A stretch of DNA of 64,000 nt from Candidatus Gastranaerophilales bacterium HUM_1 (GCA_002103105.1 DAAY01000003.1:186001-250000); one strand, 5' to 3'; shown: positions 16,929-25,610, numbered from the stretch's first letter. Notes: generated by a model from the sequence alone, not told the origin. Translations and numbers: made by a program.

Positions 16929-18431
16929 TTAGTCTTTTTTCTTCAATGTTGGGAATGCAATTACATCACGGATTGAAGGAGAGTTGGTCAATAACATAAT
17001 AAGTCTATCAATACCAACACCTAAGCCGCCCATTGGAGGAACACCGTGTTCTAATGCACAGATGTAATCTTCATCGATTGGCATAGCTTCTTCATCTCCA
17101 GCTGCTTTTGCTGCCATTTGAGCTTCAAATCTAGCTCTTTGGTCAATTGGATCTGTTAATTCTGAGAATGCATTACTGATTTCCCAACCATTAACACGAG
17201 TTTCGAAACGTTCTGTTAATCTTGGATTATCTCTATGAACTTTTGCAAGTGGAGATATATCTCTTGGGTAGTCGTAAATGTGAATTGGTTGAATCAATGA
17301 TGGTTCAATTTTTTCTTCAAATACACGTTCAATAACTTGTCCCCATTTGTCGCAATCATCTGCATCTACGTGAACAGATTTTGCTGCTTCTTTAGCTTCT
17401 TCAACAGTTTCAATTTTATTAAAATCAATACCTGTTGCTTCTTCAACTGCACCCAACATAGTTTTTCTATCCCAAGGAGGAGTCAAATCTATTTCATTTT
17501 CGCCATATTGGATTTTTGTTGTTCCAAGAACTTCTTTAGCAACATATGCAACCAAGTTTTCTGTTAATGTCATCATATCGTTATAATCAACATATGCTTG
17601 GTATAATTCCATCATTGTAAATTCTGGGTTGTGACGAGTGTCAATACCTTCATTACGGAATGAACGGTTAATTTCAAAGATTTTTTCACTTACGCCACCA
17701 ACCATCAAACGTTTCAAATAAAGTTCTGGTGCAATTCTCAAGTACATATCCATATCAAGAGTGTTGTGGTGAGTAATGAATGGTCTAGCGTTAGCACCAC
17801 CAGCTTGTGGGTGAAGCATAGGAGTTTCAACTTCCATAAAACCTAAACCTGTTAAATATTCTCTAACTTTTTGAATAATTAAACTTCTTTTTTTGAATGT
17901 TTGTCTAACATCATCGTTAACAATCATATCTACATATCTTTGACGATATTTTGTTTCAACATCAGTTAAACCGTGAAATTTTTCTGGTAATGGTAATAAT
18001 GATTTTGACAAGATTTTTAAAGATTTTGCTTTAATTGTTAATTCTCCACGTGGAGTTCTTCTAACTGAACCATAGAAACCAACAATATCACCAATATCAA
18101 TTGATTTTAAAGTTTTCAAATCATCTTCTGACAAGTTTTCTTTGTGAGAGAAAATTTGGATTTTGCCAGAAGCATCAACCAAGTCGATAAACATTCCAGT
18201 ATTTCTGTTTGCCATTACACGTCCTGCAACGTGATAGCAATCTTCAATTTCTTCTCCCGCTGCAAGATCTTTGTATTTGTCTTGCAAATCTTGAGCCATA
18301 ATGTCTTTATCATATCCATATGGGTATGGATTTAAGCCACGTTCTCTCAAATTTTCCATTTTTTGAATTCTTACGTTACGAATTTGAGCTTGAGAAGAAC
18401 CAGCTTCTTGATTTTTTACGTTTTGAGTCAT
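16929..18431 (-). CDS. lysS: Lysyl-tRNA synthetase, class II
   Basis: Charges tRNA-Lys. The N-terminal OB-fold anticodon-binding domain (about 60-165) contains RVMANRNTGMFIDLVD. Class II motifs follow: motif 1 around FMEVETPMLHPQAGGANARP, motif 2 FRNEGIDTRHNPEFTMMELY and motif 3 GLGVGIDRLIMLLT. At 500 residues it is full length. The ATG at 18429-18431 lies 121 bp from the divergent ruvC start. Confidence 0.97.
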   Translation of the reverse strand: MTQNVKNQEAGSSQAQIRNVRIQKMENLRERGLNPYPYGYDKDIMAQDLQDKYKDLAAGEEIEDCYHVAGRVMANRNTGMFIDLVDASGKIQIFSHKENLSEDDLKTLKSIDIGDIVGFYGSVRRTPRGELTIKAKSLKILSKSLLPLPEKFHGLTDVETKYRQRYVDMIVNDDVRQTFKKRSLIIQKVREYLTGLGFMEVETPMLHPQAGGANARPFITHHNTLDMDMYLRIAPELYLKRLMVGGVSEKIFEINRSFRNEGIDTRHNPEFTMMELYQAYVDYNDMMTLTENLVAYVAKEVLGTTKIQYGENEIDLTPPWDRKTMLGAVEEATGIDFNKIETVEEAKEAAKSVHVDADDCDKWGQVIERVFEEKIEPSLIQPIHIYDYPRDISPLAKVHRDNPRLTERFETRVNGWEISNAFSELTDPIDQRARFEAQMAAKAAGDEEAMPIDEDYICALEHGVPPMGGLGVGIDRLIMLLTNSPSIRDVIAFPTLKKKD

Positions 18432-18540
18432 ATTTTTCTACCTTCTATTTATTATAAAATTCGTAATACGATTGTAGCACAAAAACATTATATTTTTAGA
18501 ATTCAAAATTTAATTTATTTATTAATGCAGAATTTTTTGG

Positions 18541-18546
18541 TAAGAT
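18541..18546 (+). promoter_or_regulatory. -10-like element before ruvC
   Basis: TAAGAT ends 6 nt before the ruvC ATG at 18553, with no ribosome site between. Same geometry as the other predicted leaderless starts here, but a weaker match. Confidence 0.3.
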
Positions 18547-18552
18547 TTGTGT

Positions 18553-19053
18553 ATGAGAATATTAGGTATCGATCCAGGAATGGCAATAGTTGGTTATAGT
18601 ATCGTCAATTATGATGGAAAGAACATTGTACTTGAACATTCTGGCTCAATTCAAACCCAAAAAGGGAAAAGAGAATCTGCTAGATTGTTAGAAATTTTTA
18701 ATGATATGACGTCTATCGTAAAAAAGTACAAACCAGATGTTTGTGCAATTGAAAAATTATTCTTTTTCAGAAATCAAACAACGGTAATGCCTGTTGCTCA
18801 TGCAAGAGGGGTAATTTTAACCGTGCTTGAACAGTTTAATATTCCAATTTACGAATATACGCCAATGGAAGTTAAACAAATTCTTACTGGTTATGGAAGA
18901 GCTGATAAAAAAGAAGTTGAACAAATGGTAAAAATCAGTTTGGGTGCAGAAAATCTTCCAAAACTTGATGATACAGTAGATTCTATCGCTATTGCGATTT
19001 CTTATACGAGAAGCACTGATGCAATAGAAGATTTGAAAAAATTTGAGTTATAA
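18553..19053 (+). CDS. ruvC: Holliday-junction resolvase RuvC
   Basis: Cleaves four-way DNA junctions with RuvAB. The four acidic catalytic residues are present: D7 in LGIDPGMAIVGYS, E67 in AIEKLFF, and D140 and D143 in LDDTVDSIAIAI. FFRNQTT and YTPMEVKQILTGYGRADK are typical. At 166 residues it is full length. The ATG at 18553 is chosen over a TTG two codons earlier. It starts a plus-strand series running to 21302. ruvA is separate at 27051. Confidence 0.96.
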   Translation: MRILGIDPGMAIVGYSIVNYDGKNIVLEHSGSIQTQKGKRESARLLEIFNDMTSIVKKYKPDVCAIEKLFFFRNQTTVMPVAHARGVILTVLEQFNIPIYEYTPMEVKQILTGYGRADKKEVEQMVKISLGAENLPKLDDTVDSIAIAISYTRSTDAIEDLKKFEL

Positions 19054-19083
19054 TTAAATAAATGTTAATATACAAGGGATATT

Positions 19084-19545
19084 ATGGATAGAATTTTAGT
19101 TAAAAATATAACAATTTTGAGTCTTATTTTAGGGTTTGCTTTAGGCATTTTAGCCCCAATACCTTTTATTGGAATGATTATGCTTTTTATCCTTTTGTTA
19201 GGTTCAGCTCCACTTGTTATGGTTTATTTAATTATGGATGGGAAACTCGAACTTACTACGACAAAAGACAGTATTTTAACAGGAGCATTAACAGGGTTTA
19301 TGACAAATATAACTTTTTCAATTGCTTATTGCGTTGTAATGGTTATTTTGTCAAAAGGGTTTCATTATACTCCGAACTTTTTCTTGACTGCAATGATAGA
19401 AAATTCTCCAGTGTGGTTATTGGGAACTTTTATAATATTTTTAGGGGTATTATGTGCAACAACTAATGCTTTTGCAGGTTTTGCAACATATTATATAATT
19501 AATCTTATTCGTGACATATACGAAAATAATCATAAAGATAATTAA
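19084..19545 (+). CDS. Polytopic membrane protein of unknown function
   Basis: 153 residues with four hydrophobic segments (about 8-30, 32-52, 62-92 and 108-142) and a short charged C-terminus ending DIYENNHKDN. No family was recognised. The ATG has AAGGGA 4 nt upstream. It lies 30 bp after ruvC and 31 bp before mtnA, all plus strand, so co-transcription is likely. The pattern of Gly/Pro-rich helices (GFALGILAPIPFIG) is compatible with a small transporter or a DUF4013/YIP-like protein, but I cannot assign one. Confidence 0.65.
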   Translation: MDRILVKNITILSLILGFALGILAPIPFIGMIMLFILLLGSAPLVMVYLIMDGKLELTTTKDSILTGALTGFMTNITFSIAYCVVMVILSKGFHYTPNFFLTAMIENSPVWLLGTFIIFLGVLCATTNAFAGFATYYIINLIRDIYENNHKDN

Positions 19546-19576
19546 TTTACACAGAGAGAATATAAAGGAAAAAAGA

Positions 19577-20635
19577 ATGACAGAATTTCAATCAAAAATA
19601 AGAACAATAGAATGGATGGGAACATATTCAAAAATGGTTGATCAAACTAAATTCCCTACGCATTTTGAGTATGTTGATGTTACAACAGGACAACAGATGT
19701 TTGATGCTATCAAAACAATGATTGTTAGAGGAGCACCAGCGATTGGAATTGCGGGAGCTCATGGTGTTGTTCTATACGCTCAAGAGCTAGAAAAAGAAAA
19801 CTTGTCGAGAGAAGAATTTATTTCAAAACTTCTTGAAAAATCTGATTATATGGCAAGTGCAAGACCAACTGCTGTTAATCTTATGTGGGCGGTAGAAAAA
19901 CAAAAGGAAATTATCAAAAATTCAACATCAGATATAAAGACACTAATTAAAGAATTAGCAGATAATGGAAAGAAACTTGAGTTAGAAGATATTGAAATTA
20001 ACAAAAAAATTGGAGATTATGGTGCTGAAGTTGTTCCTAAGGGAGCAACAATTCTGACTCACTGTAATGCTGGAGCATTAGCAACTGTTGGGTATGGAAC
20101 AGCTTTAGGAGTTGTTCGTTCCGCTTTTGCAAACGATCCAACTGTCCAAGTTTTTGCGGATGAAACACGTCCTCGTCAACAAGGTGCAAGAATTACAACT
20201 CTTGAGTTAACAATGGATGGAATTCCTGTAACATTGATTACTGATGGAATGTGTTCATATTTTATGAAAAAAGGAATGATTGATATGGTTTGTGTTGGAG
20301 CAGACCGAATTGCTGCAAACGGAGATGCTGCAAATAAAATTGGTACATATACCGTTGCTATTGCTGCAAAATATCATAACATTCCATTCTATGTTGCGGC
20401 TCCGCTTTCTACAATTGATACAAGTATTAAAACAGGAGATGATATTGTAATTGAAGAGCGTTCTCATGATGAAGTTACTCATATTAACGGTAAACCAATT
20501 TGTGCAGAGGGTGTAAATGTTATCAATCCTGGGTTTGATGTAACTCCACACGAATTAATCGCTGGTATTATTACTGAGAAAGGTATATTAAGACCTGATT
20601 ATAATAAATCTATTGCCGAAGCATTTGGGGAATAA
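19577..20635 (+). CDS. mtnA: S-methyl-5-thioribose-1-phosphate isomerase
   Basis: Isomerises methylthioribose-1-phosphate to methylthioribulose-1-phosphate in methionine salvage. Seen are IVRGAPAIGIAGAHGV, the catalytic Cys in LTHCNAGALATVGYGTALG, ADETRPRQQGARITTLEL and the catalytic Asp in GADRIAANGDAANKIGTYT, then VAAPLSTID. The ATG at 19577 follows AAGGAAAAAAGA and gives 352 residues, the normal size; upstream in-frame codons lie beyond this site. No other salvage gene is adjacent, so it may act on a related 5-deoxypentose phosphate instead. Confidence 0.93.
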   Translation: MTEFQSKIRTIEWMGTYSKMVDQTKFPTHFEYVDVTTGQQMFDAIKTMIVRGAPAIGIAGAHGVVLYAQELEKENLSREEFISKLLEKSDYMASARPTAVNLMWAVEKQKEIIKNSTSDIKTLIKELADNGKKLELEDIEINKKIGDYGAEVVPKGATILTHCNAGALATVGYGTALGVVRSAFANDPTVQVFADETRPRQQGARITTLELTMDGIPVTLITDGMCSYFMKKGMIDMVCVGADRIAANGDAANKIGTYTVAIAAKYHNIPFYVAAPLSTIDTSIKTGDDIVIEERSHDEVTHINGKPICAEGVNVINPGFDVTPHELIAGIITEKGILRPDYNKSIAEAFGE

Positions 20636-20636
20636 A

Positions 20637-21008
20637 ATGAGTCGAATTTTAAAATTAATAGTTATATTTTGTTTAACATTTGGATTTTTGAATGGAATTT
20701 CTTTGGCAAATTCCCTATCTGATGTTGATGGAGTTGATTTTAATTCTTATATGAATACAATGTATAGCTCTATTAAGAAGAACTGGCACCCAACAGAAAA
20801 TTCTGGGGCTGGGAAAGTTGTAATTTCATATAAAATTAAAAGAGATGGAACGATTATTGATCCCAAAATTGTATCGTCAACAAACACTGAATTAAATAAA
20901 TTTGCAGTTGAAGCAATCGAAAAATCTTCACCACTACAACCATTGCCTAAAAGATGCAAAAGAGATTTGATAGAGGTTTCATTCACGTTTAATTATAATT
21001 TAGAATAA
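20637..21008 (+). CDS. Secreted TonB C-terminal-domain protein
   Basis: 123 residues: a signal peptide or anchor (about 1-24, ending ISLAN), then a TonB/TolA C-terminal-like domain. YMNTMYSSIKKNWHPTE is the entry helix, VVISYKIKRDGTIIDPKIVS the first strands, and NKFAVEAIEKSSPLQPLP the second helix with the usual proline end. It lacks the proline-rich spanner of true TonB, so it resembles the stand-alone energy-coupling or TolA-like domains. The ATG is 2 nt after the mtnA stop; the start at 20637 gives a proper signal peptide. Confidence 0.75.
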   Translation: MSRILKLIVIFCLTFGFLNGISLANSLSDVDGVDFNSYMNTMYSSIKKNWHPTENSGAGKVVISYKIKRDGTIIDPKIVSSTNTELNKFAVEAIEKSSPLQPLPKRCKRDLIEVSFTFNYNLE

Positions 21009-21017
21009 GGGGGAAAT

Positions 21018-21302
21018 ATGAAAAAATTATTATTATCAACAATTGTATTATCAATGCTTGCAATGCCACTTCCTGTAATGGCAGGTACACATGGAACAAA
21101 TGGACAGATAAGCGGAAGATCAGTTGGTGCGGCAGCATTATCATTACTTATTTGGCCAGGGCTTGGTCAAGCAGTAAATGATCAAAGTTATAGCAAAAAT
21201 GTAACTCACGCATTATTAGGATTGACTGGAGTGTTTAGATTTTGGTCATGTTATGATGCGTTTGTTGATCGCCAAGGCGGAGTTTGGAACAATAGAATTT
21301 AG
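21018..21302 (+). CDS. Small exported or membrane protein
   Basis: 94 residues, unknown. A signal peptide (about 1-22, PLPVMAGTHG at the end) is followed by a hydrophobic stretch AAALSLLIWPGLGQAVND and a second apolar segment HALLGLTGVFRFWSCYDAF. The WPGLGQ.(7-10).H.LLG pattern resembles small membrane proteins of the TM2 or DUF5683-like kind that sit on the cell envelope; this is only a resemblance. The ATG is preceded by AAGGGGGAAAT. It is the last gene of the ruvC run and is followed by a terminator. Confidence 0.65.
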   Translation: MKKLLLSTIVLSMLAMPLPVMAGTHGTNGQISGRSVGAAALSLLIWPGLGQAVNDQSYSKNVTHALLGLTGVFRFWSCYDAFVDRQGGVWNNRI

Positions 21303-21321
21303 TTTTTTGTTTAAGAATTTG

Positions 21322-21356
21322 AAAGAGGGAAACAAGATATTTGTTTCCCTCTTTTT
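21322..21356 (+). terminator. Terminator after the ruvC-mtnA run
   Basis: AAAGAGGGAAACAA (21322-21335) pairs perfectly with TTGTTTCCCTCTTT (21341-21354) around a GATAT loop, and the T-run continues past the stem. It may also serve the convergent gene ending at 21372. Confidence 0.85.
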
Positions 21357-21371
21357 AAATCTTTGATAAAT

Positions 21372-21920
21372 TTATTCTTCTTCATTATCAATTGGAATCG
21401 TAATAGTGTAATAATTCCCATTTGTTGATTTGGTAAGTTCTTTAAGCTTTACATTATTGCCGAACATGTAATTTTGCTGAAATTCTGAAATTTGTTCATT
21501 GTGTTTAGATTTTTTTATAGTGCGTCCGTTGATTGTTAACAAGTTTCCATTTGTTAAAACTTGGACATTGTTTTCATTATTATCAAAAGCTCTCAAATCT
21601 ATTAAAACTTTATAGGCATCTTTAGATTGCTCAAGGTGGATTACTCCTGCGGATTTTTGTGGAATAAATCTTTCATTTTTGAACATTCTATCCATTTCTC
21701 TCATATCATTTTTGAACATTTTTTCCATCCTAGGTGGAAGAGGTTGAAGAGCAAAAATTTTCTTCATATACCAATCTGCTACGGTGTAAAATGCACAATA
21801 AGCTCCTGCAAAAATTAAAAAACCAATGAATAATGTTTTCATCAATGGGTGATTTGCACACATTGGATATTCTTTTGTTGTTTGTTTTGTATGTTCTTCT
21901 TTAGTTAGATTTTCGTCCAT
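21372..21920 (-). CDS. Membrane-anchored Hsp20/alpha-crystallin-like protein
   Basis: 182 residues: a charged N-terminus (1-25), one membrane segment (about 28-48), a Met/Arg-rich amphipathic stretch (PPRMEKMFKNDMREMDRMF) and a C-terminal domain with the layout of small heat-shock proteins: VLIDLRAFDNNENNVQVLTN, then LLTINGRTIKKSK and YYTITIPI. True sHsps are soluble; a membrane-tethered form suggests chaperoning at the inner membrane. The ATG has GGAGATAATC. The sHsp assignment rests on fold-level pattern only. Confidence 0.55.
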   Translation of the reverse strand: MDENLTKEEHTKQTTKEYPMCANHPLMKTLFIGFLIFAGAYCAFYTVADWYMKKIFALQPLPPRMEKMFKNDMREMDRMFKNERFIPQKSAGVIHLEQSKDAYKVLIDLRAFDNNENNVQVLTNGNLLTINGRTIKKSKHNEQISEFQQNYMFGNNVKLKELTKSTNGNYYTITIPIDNEEE

Positions 21921-22004
21921 GATTATCTCCTTTCAGAATAATTTTATATTTTTAACATCATTTCGCAATAGCGATTTTGGGTTAGACAGTTAGGTAATTT
22001 TGGC

Positions 22005-22033
22005 TTGATAAAATATATCCTATATGTTATAAT
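22005..22033 (+). promoter_or_regulatory. Sigma-70 promoter of the RHH gene
   Basis: TTGATA (22005-22010), 17-bp spacer, TATAAT (22028-22033), with TGT just before the -10 box (extended -10). Confidence 0.75.
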
Positions 22034-22058
22034 TCTAGGAAAGAAAGGGTTATTATTT

Positions 22059-22247
22059 ATGGCTAAAGTTTTAGTAACAATGCCTGATGAATTTTTAAAC
22101 AAAGTAGATGGTTTGGCTGATTCTGAGTGTTGTTCAAGAAGTGAGTTGATTAGAGAAGCTTTGAGAAATTATATGCGTAGAGTTTCAAAGCAACAGTTGA
22201 AAAATGCTTCTCGTAATGCTGAGATTTTGGAAGATATTTTAGGCTAA
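22059..22247 (+). CDS. Ribbon-helix-helix (CopG-type) DNA-binding protein
   Basis: 62 residues. KVLVTMPDEFLNKVD forms the beta-strand and first helix, CSRSELIREALRNYMRR the second helix with the RSELIREALR signature of CopG/NikR/ParD-type regulators. The start at 22059 fits the promoter at 22005-22033, which would overlap any earlier start, and the AAAGG site. Such proteins are often antitoxins, but no toxin gene adjoins: the next gene is convergent. It may be a stand-alone repressor. The short basic/Asn tail (KNASRNAEILEDILG) could be a partner-binding segment. Confidence 0.8.
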   Translation: MAKVLVTMPDEFLNKVDGLADSECCSRSELIREALRNYMRRVSKQQLKNASRNAEILEDILG

Positions 22248-22257
22248 TTATTTTTTT

Positions 22258-23559
22258 TTAATTATTAAATTCTTTCATAAAATTATCAACCCACTTGATT
22301 AGGCTTGAAATTTCGTATGGTTTTGGTAAGTATAGGTCTGCTCCTGTGTTTAAAACCAATTCTTTGTCGTGAATTATTGATGTAACAATGATTTTTGTAT
22401 TTTGGAGTTCTTTGTGTTGTTTTAACCCATAGCACAAGTTTAAACCATTTTTGCTTTCCAAATCTCCTGCATCAATGATTATGAGTGCAGGAATTTTATC
22501 TACTTCTGGAAGGGAGTACTCATTGAAAACTTGAGTTTCGTATCCTTGAAGATTTAAGATTGTGTTTAATAGAGTGCTTAGAGCCTCATCTGTTTCAAAA
22601 ATCATAATTTTATTGTTGTATTCTTTTTCACAAACGCAATTTTCACCTGTAATTTTAGGCCTATCTACGAGATAATTTGATTTTGTTGGAAGGTTTGCCA
22701 TGTGGTGAATATGTTGTAGATTTGCAAGAACACTTGTAGGGTCTTTAAATTGTTTGAATTCGTTTGAGGTTACTCCAATTGTGGTATGCACAAAGTTTGC
22801 TCTGCGTCCTGCAAATTCATCTCCTTGCAATATCATATAACCTCTGTCTAGGTCGTGCTCGGCATAAAATTTTGTTGCAACAGAATCAAATACAAAAGTT
22901 AGGAATTGTGCTAGTTTTTCAGCTTTTATTGGATTTGTAATGATGAGAAATTCGTTTTCATTGAGTTGTCCCACGTAATCATTTTCATCAAGTGAAGATT
23001 GAATAATTGCACAATATGTTTGAAGTAATTTGTCTGATGCAAGTTCGGTGTATGCTTCTTTATAGCTTGTAAAATTTTCAATGCTTATATATAACATTGC
23101 CCAGTCAATATCATCTGAAAGGGTTCTTTTTATTGCTCGTATTGAATAATTTCTATTTGGAAGCATAAGTTTTGGTTCAATTGTTGATTCAAATTCTCTT
23201 CTCAAATGAGCTTGTATTCTTACTTTGAACTCTTCTGGGTTTACTGGTTCTGAAAGAAAATCATCTGCCCCACTATTTAAAACATTTATTCTGTCACTGA
23301 AATCTGCGGATTTGGACATTGCAATAATAATTGGTCGCATGTTATACGTCAATGCTCGAACTTGTTTACAAAAATCTGATAAATCATTGTCAAAACTGTC
23401 GGAAATTATTATTAAATCAGGTTCTTTGTCTTGGATAATTTTCAAGGCTGAAATTATGTCTTTTGAAATTATAACTTTGTTAGAGATGGATTCCAAAAGT
23501 CTTTTGTATTTTGTCGATAATTCAAGACGTTTGTCGATAATTAAAGTTACTGCTTGCAT
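22258..23559 (-). CDS. Response regulator: receiver, degenerate GGDEF-like, receiver
   Basis: 433 residues. The first receiver (about 1-120) has phospho-acceptor D54 (IIISDSFDND), but the conserved Lys near the end is Glu (GADDFLSEPV). The middle (about 130-290) resembles a GGDEF fold with the signature degraded to LNENEFLII, so cyclase activity is unlikely. The second receiver (about 315-433) has D363 (IIIDAGD) and an intact Lys K413 (GADLYLPKPY). There is no DNA-binding domain. It overlaps the 3' end of its partner kinase gene by 13 bp, so translation is coupled. Confidence 0.78.
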   Translation of the reverse strand: MQAVTLIIDKRLELSTKYKRLLESISNKVIISKDIISALKIIQDKEPDLIIISDSFDNDLSDFCKQVRALTYNMRPIIIAMSKSADFSDRINVLNSGADDFLSEPVNPEEFKVRIQAHLRREFESTIEPKLMLPNRNYSIRAIKRTLSDDIDWAMLYISIENFTSYKEAYTELASDKLLQTYCAIIQSSLDENDYVGQLNENEFLIITNPIKAEKLAQFLTFVFDSVATKFYAEHDLDRGYMILQGDEFAGRRANFVHTTIGVTSNEFKQFKDPTSVLANLQHIHHMANLPTKSNYLVDRPKITGENCVCEKEYNNKIMIFETDEALSTLLNTILNLQGYETQVFNEYSLPEVDKIPALIIIDAGDLESKNGLNLCYGLKQHKELQNTKIIVTSIIHDKELVLNTGADLYLPKPYEISSLIKWVDNFMKEFNN

Positions 23560-24302
23560 TTTATCCTCGCTTGTTCCTCGATGTTTTTCACAGGCATCAA
23601 AATTTTGAAGGTTATCTCGCTTAAATTGGGATTATTTTCTAGTGGGGTTGAAGAAACTGAAATTTCCCCATCCATTTTTTCGACAAGATTTTTTGTTATG
23701 TATAAACCTAATCCGCTACCTTGTACTTTTCTTGTTAGCGGGTTATCAATTCTTGAAAATTTTGTGAAAATTTTGTTATAATCTTTTTCTTCAATTCCTA
23801 TTCCGATATTAGTAACTGATATTTCTACATTGTTGTTTTGTGGAGTTGCAGAAATCGTAGTTACAGAATTTTCATAAGAATATTTTGCACTATTTTCAAT
23901 TAAGTTTGTCATAATTTGTTGGAATTTATCTTTATCAACAAAAATTTTTGGTAAAATTCCGTCATATTTTACGTTAAAATTATGATTAGGATATTGATTT
24001 TTTACAATCATTATTGTTTGATCGATTGTTGGTTTTATGTCTATTTCGTTAAAAACTAGGTGATTATTTGATTTTTGTAATTTCGTGACAGTAAGCATGT
24101 TTTCTACAAGATGAATGAGCCTATTTGATTGATCTTCTATAATTTTGATGAACTTTTTTTTGCTTTCATCGTCTAGTCTATCCCAAGAAGTCAGCATTGT
24201 TTGAGAAAATCCTCTAATTGATGTTAATGGTGTTCTCAATTCGTGGCTTACTGTTGAAATAAAATCTTCGTAGTTTTGTTCTATTTCTTTATTATTATCC
24301 AT
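23547..24302 (-). CDS. Soluble sensor histidine kinase
   Basis: 251 residues made only of HisKA (phospho-acceptor H20 in TVSHELRTPLTSIRGFSQTM) and HATPase domains (N-box LIENSAKYSYE, G1 NIGIGIEEKD, G2 GSGLGLYITKNLVEKMDG). It has no membrane or sensory segment, so the signal probably comes from a partner protein. It is first in a two-gene operon with the double-receiver regulator. The mRNA is probably leaderless (TATAAT 6 nt before ATG, with the same 15 bases as before the large kinase gene at 32786). Confidence 0.92.
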   Translation of the reverse strand: MDNNKEIEQNYEDFISTVSHELRTPLTSIRGFSQTMLTSWDRLDDESKKKFIKIIEDQSNRLIHLVENMLTVTKLQKSNNHLVFNEIDIKPTIDQTIMIVKNQYPNHNFNVKYDGILPKIFVDKDKFQQIMTNLIENSAKYSYENSVTTISATPQNNNVEISVTNIGIGIEEKDYNKIFTKFSRIDNPLTRKVQGSGLGLYITKNLVEKMDGEISVSSTPLENNPNLSEITFKILMPVKNIEEQARIKCKQ

Positions 24303-24308
24303 ATTTTG

Positions 24309-24314
24309 ATTATA
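24309..24314 (-). promoter_or_regulatory. -10 element of a leaderless kinase gene
   Basis: On the minus strand TGCTATAAT (extended -10) is followed by CAAAAT and then the ATG at 24302. There is no ribosome site. Confidence 0.55.
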
Positions 24315-24383
24315 GCAAAGTTCATTGAAAACGCCTTAAAATTAACATTATTTTAAGAGTTAAGACATCAGTTATAAGAATGA

Positions 24384-24411
24384 TTGATTTCTTGAAAAAT
24401 AATATTAAAAT
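24384..24411 (+). promoter_or_regulatory. Promoter with leaderless geometry
   Basis: TTGATT (24384-24389), 16-bp spacer, TAAAAT (24406-24411), then 6 nt to the ATG at 24418. Confidence 0.6.
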
Positions 24412-24417
24412 TATTGT

Positions 24418-25065
24418 ATGAAAAAGTTTTTAGTAGGTATATTTTTAATATTGTTTTCGATTTTTTGCATAAATTCAAGTGTAATAAGTGCAGAAAACCC
24501 TGCTGTTTCTTATCCAGAAGATGTGGATACTCAAGATATTGCAGAAGATGAATATACTGAAGATATTGATGTAGAACAAATGTATCGTGATATGCCTGTT
24601 CCAGATTTTAAGTATGTTCATAATATAGATCCTGGAGAGTATCAAGATACAATGCATTCAACTTGGTCACCTTACCCACTATTTCGATTGACTGCTCCAT
24701 TATTTTTTAAATCTGTTGCAATTGAACCTGGATATTATCTCTTAACTCCTCGGGAACATAATGGAGCTTGGTATATGCTTTTTAAAGAAGCAGGAAAAGT
24801 AAAATATATTGTTCCTTGCTACAAAAAAGAAATGGTGCCAATGGACTTTTATAAAAATAATCTTCCTCAAATAAAATTAACAAAAGCTCAATTAATCAGA
24901 GAAAAGGCATTAAAATTTGTAGGAAAACATGTCAAAAGTTCTAAACGTGATCCGATTCCAGATACTTATTTGGAAGCAACTGACTTGGATAATAATTTTA
25001 TTTCCATCATTGTTTATTGGGGAAATTATAGATATTATTTTGTGTTAAGGTCAGTCCAATTGTAG
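24418..25065 (+). CDS. Exported protein of unknown function
   Basis: 215 residues with a clear signal peptide (about 1-27, ending SVISAEN), an acidic linker (about 30-58, VDTQDIAEDEYTEDIDVEQ) and a C-terminal domain of about 150 residues rich in aromatic residues (YQDTMHSTWSPYPLFRL, EPGYYLLTPREHNGAWYMLF, then IVYWGNYRYYFVLR). No family was recognised. The alternating aromatic strands suggest a beta-rich periplasmic domain. It is translated from an ATG 6 nt after a -10 box. The next gene, a parvulin, is 57 bp downstream on the same strand, so the two may act together in the envelope. Confidence 0.7.
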   Translation: MKKFLVGIFLILFSIFCINSSVISAENPAVSYPEDVDTQDIAEDEYTEDIDVEQMYRDMPVPDFKYVHNIDPGEYQDTMHSTWSPYPLFRLTAPLFFKSVAIEPGYYLLTPREHNGAWYMLFKEAGKVKYIVPCYKKEMVPMDFYKNNLPQIKLTKAQLIREKALKFVGKHVKSSKRDPIPDTYLEATDLDNNFISIIVYWGNYRYYFVLRSVQL

Positions 25066-25122
25066 TATTTATTTTTTGAATATATTATTGTAATGTGGAA
25101 TAAAAATTGTAGGAGGATAAAT

Positions 25123-25503
25123 ATGAAAAATATTATAAAAATAGTTATGTCATTATTGGTTGTGTTTATTGGCCTAGCTTCATTTGCAAGCTTTGGAGAT
25201 TATATTAACCCGAATTTAGATGTAACAGAAGTTAGGGCGAGTCATATTTTAGTTAAAACTAGACCAGAAGCGGTAAAAATTAGAAAAGAAATTGTAAATG
25301 GTGATATATCTTTTGAGGATGCCGCAGAAAAATATTCTCTTTGCCCTTCATCAGTTAATGGTGGCGATTTGGGATATTTCAAAAGAGGACAAATGGTTCA
25401 ACCTTTTTCAGATGTCGCTTTTGATTTAAAAGTTGGTCAAATTTCAGATCCTGTTGGAACAAAGTTTGGTTGGCATTTAATAAAAGTTGTTGATAAAAGA
25501 TAA
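25123..25503 (+). CDS. Parvulin-type peptidyl-prolyl isomerase, membrane-anchored
   Basis: 126 residues: an N-terminal signal anchor (about 1-22) and a single parvulin domain. VRASHILVKTRPEA is the strand with the active-site His, FEDAAEKYSLCPSS the helix, GGDLGYFKRGQMVQPFSDVAF the core and GWHLIKVVDKR the final strand. It folds secreted proteins outside the membrane. The start at 25123 follows AGGAGGATAAAT, the best ribosome site in this region. It ends at a strong terminator. Confidence 0.9.
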   Translation: MKNIIKIVMSLLVVFIGLASFASFGDYINPNLDVTEVRASHILVKTRPEAVKIRKEIVNGDISFEDAAEKYSLCPSSVNGGDLGYFKRGQMVQPFSDVAFDLKVGQISDPVGTKFGWHLIKVVDKR

Positions 25504-25527
25504 AATATATTTGAAAAGTTTTCTAAG

Positions 25528-25562
25528 CTGGCAATTTCAATTGAAATTGCCAGTTCTTTTTT
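25528..25562 (+). terminator. Rho-independent terminator of the parvulin gene
   Basis: CTGGCAATTTCAA (25528-25540) is followed at once by its exact inverse (25541-25553), then TTCTTTTTT. Confidence 0.9.
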
Positions 25563-25610
25563 AAGTGGGCGACTTTTTGCATGGGGCTTTTTTTGAAATT
25601 TTGTTTATTG

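Noticed and set aside
19511..19576. Longer N-terminus for mtnA
   Set aside because: The extra residues are not in the family and lie before the AAGGAAAAAAGA ribosome site.
22059..22247. Toxin-antitoxin module
   Set aside because: The RHH protein has no neighbouring small toxin gene on the same strand; the next gene is a convergent response regulator.
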